Shown here in pieces: positions 8,023 to 18,428 of a stretch of DNA of 64,000 nucleotides. This stretch comes from Treponema ruminis. Its GTDB lineage: Bacteria; Spirochaetota; Spirochaetia; Treponematales; Treponemataceae. Under the pieces are notes generated by a model. That model was given only the letters and a program-made list of their open reading frames with translations. It was not told the DNA's origin and did no database searches. Numbering within the stretch: the stretch's first letter is position 1; every line of letters begins with the position of its first letter. The DNA is taken from positions 1,922,001 through 1,986,000 of the forward strand of contig CP031518.1 of assembly GCA_017161305.1 (NCBI GenBank), given 5' to 3'. The translations under genes were made by a program, and so were the position numbers.

Positions 8023-8682
8023 ATGACAGCTTTACAGAAAATTATTGGCTGGATTCCGGCGCTTTTAGACGGCGCAAAAATCACAATTCTTCTCACGCTT
8101 ACTTCTGTTGCCGCAGGAATTGTAATCGGACTTTTCCTTTCGCTTGGAAAGATGTCAAAGGACAAATTCCTCAAAAAAATCTGTGGCGCATATATTTTCT
8201 TCTTCCGGGGAACACCGCTTTTGATGCAGCTGTATTTTCTGTATTTCGGTCTTCCGAAGATTTTCCCGGTTCTTACTTTGCGCAATAAATTCCTTGCCGC
8301 TTTCATTGCTTTCGGCCTCAATTCGGGAGCATACATGGCTGAGTACATCCGCGCTGCGATTCAGTCAATCGACAAGGGCCAGAAGGAAGCAAGTCATGCG
8401 CTTGGTTTCAACTACTGGCAGACAATGGGGCTCATTATCGTGCCTCAGTCTATCCGCCGTCTTATTCCTGCAATCGGTAACGAGTTCATCATGGTCTTGA
8501 AGGACGCATCCCTCGTTTCCCTGATTGCTTTGGAAGACATCACAAAGGTAACACGAAGCATCGCATCATCTTCAGGCAACGAGCTTGTTTACGTTCCTGC
8601 TATGATTTTGTACTTGATTATCACCGCAGTATTCTCGGTTGTATTCAATAGAACAGAAAAGCGTTTCAGCGTTTATGAATAA
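8023..8682 (+). CDS. Polar amino-acid ABC transporter, permease
   Basis: Inner-membrane subunit of the HisM/GlnP family, 219 residues with about five membrane segments. The EAA loop that docks the ATPase is visible as EASHALGFNYWQTMGLIIVPQ. The FFRGTPLLMQLYFLYFG block early in the protein is typical of this family. It lies eight bases after the binding-protein gene. A single permease gene implies a homodimer or a partner encoded elsewhere. Confidence 0.92.
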   Translation: MTALQKIIGWIPALLDGAKITILLTLTSVAAGIVIGLFLSLGKMSKDKFLKKICGAYIFFFRGTPLLMQLYFLYFGLPKIFPVLTLRNKFLAAFIAFGLNSGAYMAEYIRAAIQSIDKGQKEASHALGFNYWQTMGLIIVPQSIRRLIPAIGNEFIMVLKDASLVSLIALEDITKVTRSIASSSGNELVYVPAMILYLIITAVFSVVFNRTEKRFSVYE

Positions 8683-8697
8683 GGTGGGGGAGCAAAA

Positions 8698-9456
8698 ATG
8701 AGCATTATTAAAACTGAAAATATCGATGTTTCTTTTGGCGACCTTCATGTTCTTAAGGGCGTTTCGCTTGAAGTTCAACCCAAGGAAGTAGTTTGCATTA
8801 TCGGACCTTCTGGCGCCGGTAAATCAACTTTCCTCCGCACTTTGAATGGTCTTGAAAAGTTCAGCAGCGGAAAGATTTTTGTTGATGACAATCTTTTGGA
8901 CGAGTACGCAAACGGGAATCACGTTTTCAAAATGCCCAAAAAAGAGCGGGCTCAGGTCCTTCTTGAAATGGGAATGGTTTTCCAGAGATTCAATCTCTTC
9001 CCTCATAAAACAGTTTTGCAGAACGTAATGATTGCGCCTGTTCACGTTAAAAAAGTGAGCAAGGCAGACGCAAAGGCTCGTGCGATGGAACTTCTTGCGC
9101 GAGTTGGTCTTGCCGACAAGGCCGATGAATATCCGAGCCGTCTTTCAGGCGGTCAGCAGCAGCGTGTTGCAATTGCCCGCGCCCTTGCAATGGAGCCGAA
9201 AATCATGCTTTTTGACGAGCCGACCAGTGCCCTTGATCCGGAGCTAGTAGGCGAAGTTCTTAGCGTAATGCAGGAGCTTGCAAAAGAGGGCATGACGATG
9301 ATTGTCGTAACCCACGAAATGGGTTTTGCCCGCGAAGTTGCCAACCGAGTTCTTTTCATGGAAAGCGGTTCAATTGTCGAAGAAGGCAGCCCTGACCAGA
9401 TTTTTGGAAACCCGAAAAGCGAAAGACTTCAGCAGTTCCTTAAAAGCGTCCTGTAA
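8698..9456 (+). CDS. Polar amino-acid ABC transporter, ATP-binding subunit
   Basis: The ATPase of the transporter, 252 residues. Walker A is GPSGAGKS (about 41-48), the signature is [15 protein letters not shown], Walker B is [14 protein letters not shown], and the switch His is in VTHEMGF. It resembles GlnQ/HisP. The ribosome site is GGTGGGGGAG. It is the last gene of the operon and is followed by a terminator. Confidence 0.93.
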   Translation: MSIIKTENIDVSFGDLHVLKGVSLEVQPKEVVCIIGPSGAGKSTFLRTLNGLEKFSSGKIFVDDNLLDEYANGNHVFKMPKKERAQVLLEMGMVFQRFNLFPHKTVLQNVMIAPVHVKKVSKADAKARAMELLARVGLADKADEYPSRLSGGQQQRVAIARALAMEPKIMLFDEPTSALDPELVGEVLSVMQELAKEGMTMIVVTHEMGFAREVANRVLFMESGSIVEEGSPDQIFGNPKSERLQQFLKSVL

Positions 9457-9485
9457 GTCTCAACAAAATTTTAAAATTACTTTTA

Positions 9486-9514
9486 AAAAGTCGGTAGAGA
9501 TACCGGCTTTTTTT
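9486..9514 (+). terminator. Rho-independent terminator after the ABC operon
   Basis: Arms AAGTCGGTA and TACCGGCTT pair with one G-U around a GAGA loop, and the second arm runs into seven T. Confidence 0.85.
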
Positions 9515-9561
9515 GTCGATAATATAGAGAATATCTTTTAGAATTTTATGGGACTCGTAAA

Positions 9562-12057
9562 TTGACGGCAGCAGAAAAAACTTTGGACTACGGGGACTTT
9601 GTTCCTGCGAAAAAAAAGAATTCTCCAAAAATCGATGAAAGTCAGGGCAGCTTTGTCCGTGTGAACCCAAATGTCACTAAGCTTTCCATCGATGGTGATA
9701 AAATCACGCTAGTCTCAAAACTCAGTCCCTTGCCGGAAAAATTTGAAGAGCCGGAAAGCCTTGCACAGCCAGAAAAACCTTCAGAGCCGGTAAAAATCAT
9801 TGGCGGTGACGACTTTGACTTTGCTGAGCCGGATGCCTTTGTTCCCCGCCGCAGTGATGAAATCAAGAAATTCCTTGCTGATGACAGGCGTTCATTAAGG
9901 CTTGAAAAAAATGCGGTCCAGCTGCTTCAAAAGTTCGAGGACAAGGAAAGAAGCAAAGAGCAAAAGGCGGCCAGGGTAAAGCATCCGATTGGCGTTAAGC
10001 TGGTCGTAATCATTTCCTTCCTTTTGATTGTGGCAGTCGGCGGCGTAACCTATGCTGTTTCTTTCTTCGTAACTCAGGACACCCGCTCAAATGCCGAGGA
10101 AAACAACCTTGCAATCAACAGCCGCACGGCAAGCGACACTGAAAACCGAATCAACTCTGCTGTTTCAAGCGTAACGATGTTCCTGGACTTGATGACCGGG
10201 GCCGTAAAGGATGACGACAGCGCCAAGGAAATTGAAAAGCTCTTCTTTGACCGGAATCGGGATATAGTCGCTGTTTATTATTCCCGCGCTGCTGACCGGG
10301 GAATTTTACTTGCCAGCAACAAATTCCTCGTCACCCACGAAATTGAAAAGGAAAACGTGCTTTCTTACATTCAGCAGGAAAGTGAAAGCGGCGAAAAGGC
10401 CAGAAACGGCTCCTTCGAGATTTTAAATGCGACTCCATTCTTTAATTCTCCGCTTATTTCGATTTTCTGCCCCGCAACTTCTTCTTCCGGCGATGGATTT
10501 GTCACCTTCCTTTATTCAACGGAAGGAATCGGCGAAAGTTTTGCTTCGGGCAGCATAAACCAGTCTTTCTTCGTCAACAATGACGGAATCGCCTTGATTC
10601 ACAGTGACCTTGAAAAAATGAATTCGGGCGTTGATTTGAGTTCCCTCAAAATCGTTCAGGAAATGCTTTCAAGCCCAAGCAGCAACGGTCAGATTCCGTA
10701 TAAAGATGAAAACGGTGACGAATACATCGGAGCTTTCCACAAACTGGGAATCGGAACCGGCGGCGTAATCACTGTCGTAAAGACTTCCGTAATCCTTGAG
10801 GGCGTAAAGCGAATCACTTATCGTAACATCTGCATCATGTTTGCGGTCGTGGCCCTTGCAATCCTCATAATCTACTTCTTCGCAAAATCCCTGAGCAAGC
10901 CATTGAAGGCCCTGACCGAAGTCGTCAACGAAGTCAACAAGGGAAATTTCAACACAGAGCTTTTTGACGACCTCAAGCTCAAGCGCAAGGACGAAATCGG
11001 TGTCCTTGAGAGAAGTACCAAAAACGAGCGGGAGATTTTGAACATGGTTTCCCGCCTCACGAACAAGGGCGTAACAAAGGCAGTAATCACTAAAAAAATC
11101 GACTTTGATCCTCATCTTAAGGACATTACTATTTTCTTCAGCGACATCCGCGGCTTTACTGCAATTTCTGACGGCTTCAAAAACCGCTTCGGCGAGCACA
11201 GTGCGGCTGAAATCATCGGCTTCTTGAACGACTACATGAGCCGCATGGTCACCTGCATCAACAAAACCGGCGGCATCGTTGATAAATTTGAGGGTGATGC
11301 AATTATGGCCGTCTGGGGCGTTTTGCGTACGGACAGCCTGGACTGGGAAAAAATGAATGAAAATTCAGTGACAAGGCTCACGATGGAAGAGGCCCACCGA
11401 GAATACGTTAAGGCGGACGCCCTTTCTGCCGTTACCTGCTGTATCGCAATGCGCTATTCACTGATGAAATACAACAAGGATGCGGCTGCCTTTACCGAAG
11501 CTCACAAAAATGACCCTCTTGCAAAGTACAAGCCCCACATCAGGATTGGTGCTGGCTTGAATTCTGGCAGGGCGACAGTCGGCTTCATGGGCTCCTTTGA
11601 CAAAATGGAATTTACTTCAATCGGCGACTCGGTAAACTTTGCCAGCCGTGCCGAAGCCTCAAATAAACCCTGCGGAACTGACATTCTGATTACACAGGAC
11701 ACTTACGACATCCTCAAAAAAGACTTCATTCGCTGCGAGGAAAACAATTTCATCATCAAACCAGCCAACATTTACAATGAGATTGTCGTCGAAAAAATCC
11801 CGGTTGAATTTGAAGTCAAGGGAAAGGGAAAACAGCATTTTTACGGCGTAGTCAATATGCCGAACTTCGATATAGCCAAATTCTTCTCGACAGAGAAGGA
11901 AGAATATGAAGTTGACCTTGATTGTGAGAGAGCGGTTGGACCTGCAGGCCCCAAAAACTTGAAGGAAGTGAGGGAACTGCTGGGAATTGATACTCCTGAT
12001 TTTGAAAAGGTAAATCTGGATGCGGAAGAGAATAAAATTCAAGTCGCTGCTCCGTGA
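9562..12057 (+). CDS. Membrane class III adenylate/guanylate cyclase with Cache-like sensor and HAMP
   Basis: Predicted to make cAMP (or cGMP) in response to an extracytoplasmic signal. It has 831 residues. Order: charged cytoplasmic N-terminus of about 140 residues, membrane segment at about 146-171, a Cache-like external region of about 250 residues, a second membrane segment at about 423-442, a HAMP linker (SLSKPLKALTEVV...) and the cyclase domain from about 515 to 790. Metal-binding aspartates are in FFSDIRGFT and KFEGDAIMAVWG; IGDSVNFASRAE is the third family block. Lys in DKFEGD favours ATP, but the partner position (KMEFTSIG) has Glu rather than Asp, so specificity is open. The start is a TTG; no in-frame ATG is near. 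It overlaps the FecR gene by 38 bases and heads a five-gene unit. Confidence 0.85.
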   Translation: MTAAEKTLDYGDFVPAKKKNSPKIDESQGSFVRVNPNVTKLSIDGDKITLVSKLSPLPEKFEEPESLAQPEKPSEPVKIIGGDDFDFAEPDAFVPRRSDEIKKFLADDRRSLRLEKNAVQLLQKFEDKERSKEQKAARVKHPIGVKLVVIISFLLIVAVGGVTYAVSFFVTQDTRSNAEENNLAINSRTASDTENRINSAVSSVTMFLDLMTGAVKDDDSAKEIEKLFFDRNRDIVAVYYSRAADRGILLASNKFLVTHEIEKENVLSYIQQESESGEKARNGSFEILNATPFFNSPLISIFCPATSSSGDGFVTFLYSTEGIGESFASGSINQSFFVNNDGIALIHSDLEKMNSGVDLSSLKIVQEMLSSPSSNGQIPYKDENGDEYIGAFHKLGIGTGGVITVVKTSVILEGVKRITYRNICIMFAVVALAILIIYFFAKSLSKPLKALTEVVNEVNKGNFNTELFDDLKLKRKDEIGVLERSTKNEREILNMVSRLTNKGVTKAVITKKIDFDPHLKDITIFFSDIRGFTAISDGFKNRFGEHSAAEIIGFLNDYMSRMVTCINKTGGIVDKFEGDAIMAVWGVLRTDSLDWEKMNENSVTRLTMEEAHREYVKADALSAVTCCIAMRYSLMKYNKDAAAFTEAHKNDPLAKYKPHIRIGAGLNSGRATVGFMGSFDKMEFTSIGDSVNFASRAEASNKPCGTDILITQDTYDILKKDFIRCEENNFIIKPANIYNEIVVEKIPVEFEVKGKGKQHFYGVVNMPNFDIAKFFSTEKEEYEVDLDCERAVGPAGPKNLKEVRELLGIDTPDFEKVNLDAEENKIQVAAP

Positions 12058-14794
12058 TTTTTTTGTAGTCAGCTTCTGCCTTTCGACCGCAGGTTTTTTC
12101 GCGTATCTTTTCTGGCAGGATTTGAACTCATTCACAGTCCGTGGTGACAAAGTTGAAATCGGAACAATCTCATTCAAGCACAACGTTGCCCAGCGCAAAT
12201 TTGACGACCGCGTTGTCTGGGAACGCATTGCCACCGGAACAAAACTCTATTACGGCGACACAATCCGAACGGCTGATCTTGCAGAAGCTGTCCTCATGCT
12301 AAGTGATGGCACGGTCATCGATTTGGGCGAAAATACCATGATTAAGGTTGATTTGAATGCAAACGGCGGAGTTGAGCTTTCAATTTCCGGCGGTGACATT
12401 CAGATTGACTCGACTACGGCCCGGTCTGGAATCGCGCTAAAACTTGACGACGGCTCGCGGGTAAACGTGGGGGCGGGTTCTTCACTGGCGGCAAAATCAG
12501 ATTCAGAAAACGGAATCCACAATGTCGAGGTAAAAAGCGGAAGTGCCCAGGTCGTGACCGAAAGCGGCCAGACAGCCGACCTTGCCTTTGGAGAATCGGT
12601 CAACGTTGAGAGGGGCAGGGAAATCCAGAAAAATGCAGTTACGGTAATTTATCCGCCAAAAGAACTGAAAATCCTCAACACGAAAGATGAACTTCTTCCT
12701 GTCCGCTTCGAATGGAAGTCAATGGACGGCGAGGGAGTTACGATTCAGACTTCATATTCCCGGGATTTTACGAAAATCGTGACCAGCCGGGAAATTTCAA
12801 ATTCTTCGAGCGCGGAAGTCCGGGTTCAGAACGGAATTCTTTTCTGGCGGCTCTTTTCTGAAAAAACTAAGACGGCCCCGGTCACAGGCAAACTCACAGT
12901 CGAAAAGCTTGAGCCAATCGAAGGAATCTCTCCGGCCAGCGCGGCTTCCTTCCGCTACAGGAATAGTCTTCCCCGAATTTCATTCAGATGGAGCGGAAAC
13001 GAATACGCCGAGCGCTACAGGCTTTTGATCTCTTCAACGGCCGACATGCGCACAATCGTTTCTGACAGCGAAGTCAGCGGAAATTTCTTAGCCCTTGATT
13101 CACTTGAGGACGGAGACTACTGGTGGCAGGTCACGCCATACTATTCAATCAATAATCTGGGCTATGCCGGGGCAAGCCAGGCCCAGCCATTTAAAGTCGT
13201 AAAGAGCCTGCAGATTCGAAGACCGGAACTTGCGGCCCCTGCTGATAAGACCCAGATTTTTTACAAGGAAAATGTTCCGACAAATTTTATCTGGAAGAGC
13301 GAGCTTAAGGATGCTGACTACGAGCTTTCAATTGCCCGCGACTATGATTTTAACAACGTCGTTTATTCAGTAAATACTTCTGAGACCCGCTTTGTGAGGG
13401 AATTTTCTCCGGACCAGCTGCGTGACGGAACCTATTACTGGAAGGTTTTGAGGAAATCTGGCGACGCTGAGGACAAAAATCCTGAGTCAGAAATCCGTTC
13501 GTTCAGGGTAACGCGGTATGTTCCACAAGATAACAAGCTGCTCTATCCGCCGGAAAATGTTTCTATTGAGGGACCAAAAATTACCAGCACGGCCTTTATG
13601 TGGAAGCTTTCGGACGAGTATTCTTCAAAAGCAAAGGCTACAGTCCTTCAAATCTCTTCAAGCCCAAGCTTCACTACAATTCAGATTGAAAGGACGACTT
13701 CGGCAACAGTTCTGGACAACATGAATCTTCCGGCCGGAAATTACTGGTGGCGGGTCGGCGTGCGCGATGAAAACGGCGGCCTTACGGGGCTCACTCCAAG
13801 CAGGACTTTCACGGTTCTTTCGGAGCTGACTCCGCCTGAAATTCTTTCTCCGGCCCAGAATCAGGAGCTGATGATTTACAACTATGCCCCGGTTTCAGTT
13901 TCATGGAAAGACGTTCCTGATGCTGAGTATTATACAGTCAAAATTTGTGATTCAAAGGGCAATCTCATAAAGCAAAAGGAAAATGTCCGCGACACAAGTG
14001 CCAGCTTCGTTCTTGAGGACGGAAGTTACACCTGCTCTGTCCAGGCGATTGCCAGTGCGACAAGAATTTCCGTTGCCAACGAAAGGAATTTCTCTGTCCG
14101 GGCTCCTTCAACGATTCTGGCTCAGTCACCGTCTAACGGCACTCGAATTGCAGGACTCACAGCCCTCAGAAACCCGGTGATTTTCAGCTGGCTTTCCGGC
14201 AAGGACAAGGCAAAGGGCTACAAATTCATCCTTTCGAAGCTGCAGAAAGACGGCTCATATAAAGTCGTGAATACAATCGATACGACAAAAAATACCCTTT
14301 CACTCAACCGGCTTACCGAGGGCACTTATTCATGGAAAATTGCCGCCTCAACCATGACCGGAATTCCACTCGATTCAAAGAGCCTGCGTTTTGTGATTGA
14401 AACGACACCGGAACTGGCAAGCCCTAGTCTTGAATTTCCTGCCCGAAATTTTGTTATTGACGGCGAATATCTTAAAAAGAACCGGGCGATTGAATTCAGC
14501 TGGAAGGAAGTCACCGGGGCAACGGCATATAATTTCCTCCTATATAAAGTGGATTCTTCCGGCGGAAGAAAAGTCATTTACAGCGAAAAAAATACCAAGG
14601 CTTCAAACGTCAGAATCAAAAATCTGGCAATTTTCGAAGTCGGAAAATTTGAATGGGCGGTAACTCCATATTCTTACGCAAGGGACGGCTACCTTGAGCA
14701 AAAGGGACCTGCTGCCGTCAGTTCTTTCAGGATTGATTTTGCCGCACCGACCAAAGTTGAAGGCATCCAGCCGGGGAAAATGTATGGAAACTAA
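12020..14794 (+). CDS. FecR-domain protein with seven FnIII-like repeats
   Basis: An envelope protein of 924 residues and unknown role. One membrane segment (about 13-32) is followed by a FecR-type domain at about 55-190 (GTKLYYGDTIRTAD, ...LSDGTVIDLGENT...). After that come about seven FnIII-like repeats of roughly 100 residues beginning near 212, 305, 405, 507, 609, 700 and 805. Each has a W/F-x-W strand (for example FRWSG, FIWKS, FMWKL, VSWKD) and most have a late YYWKV or YWWRV strand. It starts inside the cyclase gene with AAAAGG nine bases upstream of the ATG, and it overlaps the next gene by 11 bases, so the three are probably translated together. FecR domains in spirochaetes are common in exported proteins of unknown function. 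Confidence 0.75.
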   Translation: MRKRIKFKSLLRDFFVVSFCLSTAGFFAYLFWQDLNSFTVRGDKVEIGTISFKHNVAQRKFDDRVVWERIATGTKLYYGDTIRTADLAEAVLMLSDGTVIDLGENTMIKVDLNANGGVELSISGGDIQIDSTTARSGIALKLDDGSRVNVGAGSSLAAKSDSENGIHNVEVKSGSAQVVTESGQTADLAFGESVNVERGREIQKNAVTVIYPPKELKILNTKDELLPVRFEWKSMDGEGVTIQTSYSRDFTKIVTSREISNSSSAEVRVQNGILFWRLFSEKTKTAPVTGKLTVEKLEPIEGISPASAASFRYRNSLPRISFRWSGNEYAERYRLLISSTADMRTIVSDSEVSGNFLALDSLEDGDYWWQVTPYYSINNLGYAGASQAQPFKVVKSLQIRRPELAAPADKTQIFYKENVPTNFIWKSELKDADYELSIARDYDFNNVVYSVNTSETRFVREFSPDQLRDGTYYWKVLRKSGDAEDKNPESEIRSFRVTRYVPQDNKLLYPPENVSIEGPKITSTAFMWKLSDEYSSKAKATVLQISSSPSFTTIQIERTTSATVLDNMNLPAGNYWWRVGVRDENGGLTGLTPSRTFTVLSELTPPEILSPAQNQELMIYNYAPVSVSWKDVPDAEYYTVKICDSKGNLIKQKENVRDTSASFVLEDGSYTCSVQAIASATRISVANERNFSVRAPSTILAQSPSNGTRIAGLTALRNPVIFSWLSGKDKAKGYKFILSKLQKDGSYKVVNTIDTTKNTLSLNRLTEGTYSWKIAASTMTGIPLDSKSLRFVIETTPELASPSLEFPARNFVIDGEYLKKNRAIEFSWKEVTGATAYNFLLYKVDSSGGRKVIYSEKNTKASNVRIKNLAIFEVGKFEWAVTPYSYARDGYLEQKGPAAVSSFRIDFAAPTKVEGIQPGKMYGN

Positions 14795-16292
14795 GACCAG
14801 AAACCTGATTCGCCTTTTTCTTTCAATAATTCTTCTCATTCTGGCATTCCCGCTTGCTTCACAGGAAGCCTTTCCTCAGAAAATTGAGTGGAAGTCAAAC
14901 GCAAATGCCCTGGAATACAAGGTCGAGCTTGAAAATCTTAATACCGGAAAAAAAGAGATTATTACGACTGAAAAAACATCTGCTGAACTTTCCCTGCCTC
15001 CTGCCCGCTACCGTTACCGGGTTCATGCCTACGACTTTTTGGGCAAGGAAGCAAGCCTTTCAGCATGGACGAATTTTGAAGTTTTTAAGGCAAGCAAACC
15101 AAAAATCAATAAAATAGAAAGAAAATTGCAGGTTCCAAAAGACGGCGGTTCAATTGGAATTTCTGTAGACATCGCTGACGTGAACAAAAATTCAAAATTC
15201 GAGCTGGTGAATGAATCCTTGAACGGAATTATCAGCGCGTCGGATAAAATGAACATGGGGCAGAGCAGTTCTGAAACTGACAGCATTTCTCATCTTGATT
15301 TTAAGAACGTACCTCCTGGAAACTGGCGTCTTCGTGTCACAAATCCAAGCGGACTTTCTTCGCTCTCTGATATAATCGTTGTCGATGGCGAAAAAATGTT
15401 CACCGATGTTGAGGTTGCCCTGATTCGTGAAGAAGCCGTAAAGGAAACTGAGGAAAAAGTCCGCCGTGAAATGGAAGAAAAACTCAGTGCTGAAATCGAA
15501 AAGGCGATTGCCCTGCACGATCTGGACAAGGAAAAGGCCGAAGCTGACCGGCTCGAAGCCGAAAAACGGGCCGAAGAAGAGAGGCTTGAAGCGGAAAAGC
15601 GGGCCGAAGAAGAGAGGCTTGAAGCTGAGCGGGCTGCCGAAGAAGCCGAAAGACTTGCGGAAATCGCCCGGGCCGAGGAAGAAAAGCGTGCCAAGGAAGA
15701 GGCAAAGAGGGCTAAGGAAGAAGAAAAACGCCGCCGCAAGCTTGAAAAGAAAAAAAACGGCTACCAGTGGAAGGATTTTATTCTTGAGGGCGGACTTGGA
15801 CTTACGATGAGGCTCTATGACGAGTCTTTCAAGGAGTCCTATGATGAGTCATTTTCACCGGCTTTGAATGTCCGAGCCATGTATCTTCCCAAAAAGACTG
15901 AATCTCGGAAAATCGGCCTGGAAGTCTGCTATTTCAATCAAAAATTCACGCATGAGACGAATTTCTTGGCTGCTGAGTTGATTTCTAATGTGTTTGATGC
16001 GAAAATTGTATGGCAGCAAAAGCTTGTGCCTGCCATGTATTTGCAGTTAAAGGGCGGGGCTGGAATAAACATGCTCCAGAAAAGCATTTCTTATTCTTCC
16101 TCTTATCTGGCGAGAACTGCTTCGGATGACGCGACCTATTATTATCCTCTTGCGGCCGGAAACCTGTCAATTTTCTGTAATGCCTTGAAATTCATTGTCT
16201 TTGAAGTCGGGGCTGATTACAAGCACGTTTTTGCAGGTTCTTCTGCTTTTGGAATGGTTACGCCTTACGCCTGTGCAGGAATAAGATTTTAA
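14784..16292 (+). CDS. Exported FnIII-like, coiled-coil and beta-barrel protein
   Basis: A 502-residue protein, probably in the outer membrane. A signal peptide (about 1-26, ending near LASQ) is followed by one FnIII-like domain resembling the repeats of the preceding gene. A highly charged Glu/Lys/Arg/Ala coiled coil at about 219-326 contains near-repeats of EKRAEEERLEA encoded by 33-base DNA repeats. A C-terminal region of about 170 residues with alternating hydrophobic strands ends in GIRF, as outer-membrane barrels do. The ATG at 14784 is chosen because it gives a clean signal peptide; the open frame extends 30 codons upstream into the previous gene. The coiled coil could span the periplasm. 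Function unknown. Confidence 0.65.
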   Translation: METKTRNLIRLFLSIILLILAFPLASQEAFPQKIEWKSNANALEYKVELENLNTGKKEIITTEKTSAELSLPPARYRYRVHAYDFLGKEASLSAWTNFEVFKASKPKINKIERKLQVPKDGGSIGISVDIADVNKNSKFELVNESLNGIISASDKMNMGQSSSETDSISHLDFKNVPPGNWRLRVTNPSGLSSLSDIIVVDGEKMFTDVEVALIREEAVKETEEKVRREMEEKLSAEIEKAIALHDLDKEKAEADRLEAEKRAEEERLEAEKRAEEERLEAERAAEEAERLAEIARAEEEKRAKEEAKRAKEEEKRRRKLEKKKNGYQWKDFILEGGLGLTMRLYDESFKESYDESFSPALNVRAMYLPKKTESRKIGLEVCYFNQKFTHETNFLAAELISNVFDAKIVWQQKLVPAMYLQLKGGAGINMLQKSISYSSSYLARTASDDATYYYPLAAGNLSIFCNALKFIVFEVGADYKHVFAGSSAFGMVTPYACAGIRF

Positions 16293-16316
16293 ATTAATAA
16301 AAAGGAGGTGCGGAAA

Positions 16317-18422
16317 ATGAATGTACGGTCTGCCGGAAAATTCTCAGTTTTTTCTCTGATTTTAATCCTTTCCCTCCTCTTTTTGTCCTGTGAAAATAAA
16401 TCTGACTATACCGAAGACATCGAAAACGATTATTCTTCAAAATATACCTTCTATTCTTCTGACCCGGAGGAAGGAGAATTTTTCTGCGTGGACTTGTCCT
16501 TCCCGATTGGCAAAACGGTCTCTCAAAAAGACTTCCCCAATGAAGAGTCGGCTGGCTTTAAGGGGCGCAAAACCGGCTACAAAATCAAGGGCTGGTCTTA
16601 TTTCAAAAATCCAATGACTGGCAAAAAGGACTTTACGGAGTCTGACGAAAAATTCGAAATGAATTCAGACGGAACGGTCAAAAAAATGCTGGTTCTTTCT
16701 GTTCCTGCGGCCTTTGTCGTCAATGAATGGGAGCCGATTAACTATTCTGTTACCTTCTACGGAAATGGCGGTGTGGACTCAGCAGGAAACGGCGAGCAGA
16801 CTCAGGCAAATTTCACTTACGATGAAGCCAATGTCCTCAATAAAAATCCCTTTAAATATCAGAAAAATGCTTTTGCCGGCTGGGGAAAAAGTCCGGACCA
16901 GGACCCAAAATATCCTACATATCTTGACGGTGAAGACGTCTTTAACCTCACATCCGAAGATGGCGGAAACATAAAGCTCTACGCCCTCTGGCTCAAAAAT
17001 CTTGTCGTCGTTTCTTTTGATGCAGGCGAGGGCAGCGGTTCAATGGAAAAAGTCAAAATCACGCTGGGTTCTTCCCTTCCTGATTACGAGGCCATGGTCG
17101 CGGCATTTACACCACCGGAAGGCAAAAAAATCGGTGGCTATCATTCATTCCATACTGACGAAAGCGGCGGAGTCCATTATACAGGCTGGTACGAGCCGGG
17201 CCACGTCTTTACGGCAGAAGATTATCCCAACGAAGACATGACTCTGATGATTCAGTATCAGTGGCTTCCATATTTCGTGCATTTCCACAGCAACAGGTCG
17301 GAAAGCGGCGAAGAGGTTTATACACAGTATTTTGAATGGGGCCAGGCTCAGTCACTCATGGTAAATCCTTTTGAATACTGGGGATTTGAATTTACCGGCT
17401 GGAATACTGAAGTGGACGGAAGCGGACAAGATTATGCGGACGGCCAGGTTCTTTCTGAAAAAGTGGAAGCAGAAACGATTATCAATCTTTATGCCCAGTG
17501 GAAGGAACTTGTAAGAAAAGTCACTTTTGAGGCCAACGGCGGAATCGGTACAATGGAAGAGCAGGAATTCAGGGGCCGTGACCTTCCAAAATCTTTGAGC
17601 GAAAACAAATTCACTCGCGAGGGATATTATTTCATCGGCTGGAACACGGAGCCTGACGGAAGCGGAGTCTATTATGCCCCGGAAGAAGAAATCAACGGCG
17701 GAAACTGGTTCAGCGAAGACAAAAAACTTTACGCGCTTTGGGATATAATAAACTGGCAGGTAATTTTCGATACTGCTGACGGAAGTCCGATTGAAAGTCA
17801 GTGGGTCAGTCATGAAGGAAATGCAAGCAGGCCGGAAGATCCGGGCAGGCTGGGCTACACTTTCGACGGCTGGTTCAAGGACGAAGAGAGGACGGAGCCC
17901 TTTGATTTTGCAAGTCCGATAAAGCAGGACACGACGATTTACGCAAACTGGAATGTCGAGAGCCGGGTGGTCAATTTTGACTTGAATGAAGGTGACGACG
18001 AGCCATTTGCAAGCGTTACAATCACTTTTGAGGATTTGCCATATTATTCCTACAGCACGCCATCCCGAAAAGGATATTTCTTTATGGGCTGGGAGCCGGG
18101 TGCCATCACGCCGGCGAACTGGTCAACCGAAGAAATTACAATGGTTGCAAAATGGAAGGCCCGGGGAAGCATAGTCGGCAGTCTTCCGCCTGAAGTAGAC
18201 GTAGAATTTACCCCGGAAGGAATGATTTTCGTGGCAGCGCCAGGATTTGAAAGATACGATTGGACAATTGACGGCACAAAACAGGCCGAAACAGGAAACA
18301 GTCTGACAGTAACATATGCAGATTTCTCGGATTCAAAACTTCATCAGGTTCTCGTAATCGGAAACCCAATAGACGAAGAAGATGACAGCTTTGCCGCAAT
18401 ATTCAAATTCAGGGTGCGCTAG
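16317..18422 (+). CDS. InlB-repeat surface lipoprotein
   Basis: A 701-residue lipoprotein with lipobox FLSC (Cys25). It carries six or so InlB B-type repeats (Listeria-Bacteroides repeats), seen as VTFYGNGG, VSFDAGEG, VTFEANGGIGTM and the recurring FTGWNTEVDGSG, FIGWNTEPDGSG, FDGWFKDE turns with an LYAQW/IYANW ending. Such repeats are extracellular and often adhesive. The last 75 residues form a separate small domain (FERYDWTIDG...) that also appears in the lipoproteins at 40.4 and 41.6 kb. The ATG at 16317 is eight bases after AAAGGAGG; the GTG at 16308 overlaps this ribosome site and is rejected. It is 24 bases after the barrel gene and six before the giant gene. Confidence 0.8.
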   Translation: MNVRSAGKFSVFSLILILSLLFLSCENKSDYTEDIENDYSSKYTFYSSDPEEGEFFCVDLSFPIGKTVSQKDFPNEESAGFKGRKTGYKIKGWSYFKNPMTGKKDFTESDEKFEMNSDGTVKKMLVLSVPAAFVVNEWEPINYSVTFYGNGGVDSAGNGEQTQANFTYDEANVLNKNPFKYQKNAFAGWGKSPDQDPKYPTYLDGEDVFNLTSEDGGNIKLYALWLKNLVVVSFDAGEGSGSMEKVKITLGSSLPDYEAMVAAFTPPEGKKIGGYHSFHTDESGGVHYTGWYEPGHVFTAEDYPNEDMTLMIQYQWLPYFVHFHSNRSESGEEVYTQYFEWGQAQSLMVNPFEYWGFEFTGWNTEVDGSGQDYADGQVLSEKVEAETIINLYAQWKELVRKVTFEANGGIGTMEEQEFRGRDLPKSLSENKFTREGYYFIGWNTEPDGSGVYYAPEEEINGGNWFSEDKKLYALWDIINWQVIFDTADGSPIESQWVSHEGNASRPEDPGRLGYTFDGWFKDEERTEPFDFASPIKQDTTIYANWNVESRVVNFDLNEGDDEPFASVTITFEDLPYYSYSTPSRKGYFFMGWEPGAITPANWSTEEITMVAKWKARGSIVGSLPPEVDVEFTPEGMIFVAAPGFERYDWTIDGTKQAETGNSLTVTYADFSDSKLHQVLVIGNPIDEEDDSFAAIFKFRVR

Positions 18423-18428
18423 GAGAGG

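Noticed and set aside
9548-9566. ATG at 9548 as the start of the cyclase gene
   Set aside because: It is in another frame and reaches a stop after five codons; the TTG at 9562 is the first usable start in the cyclase frame.
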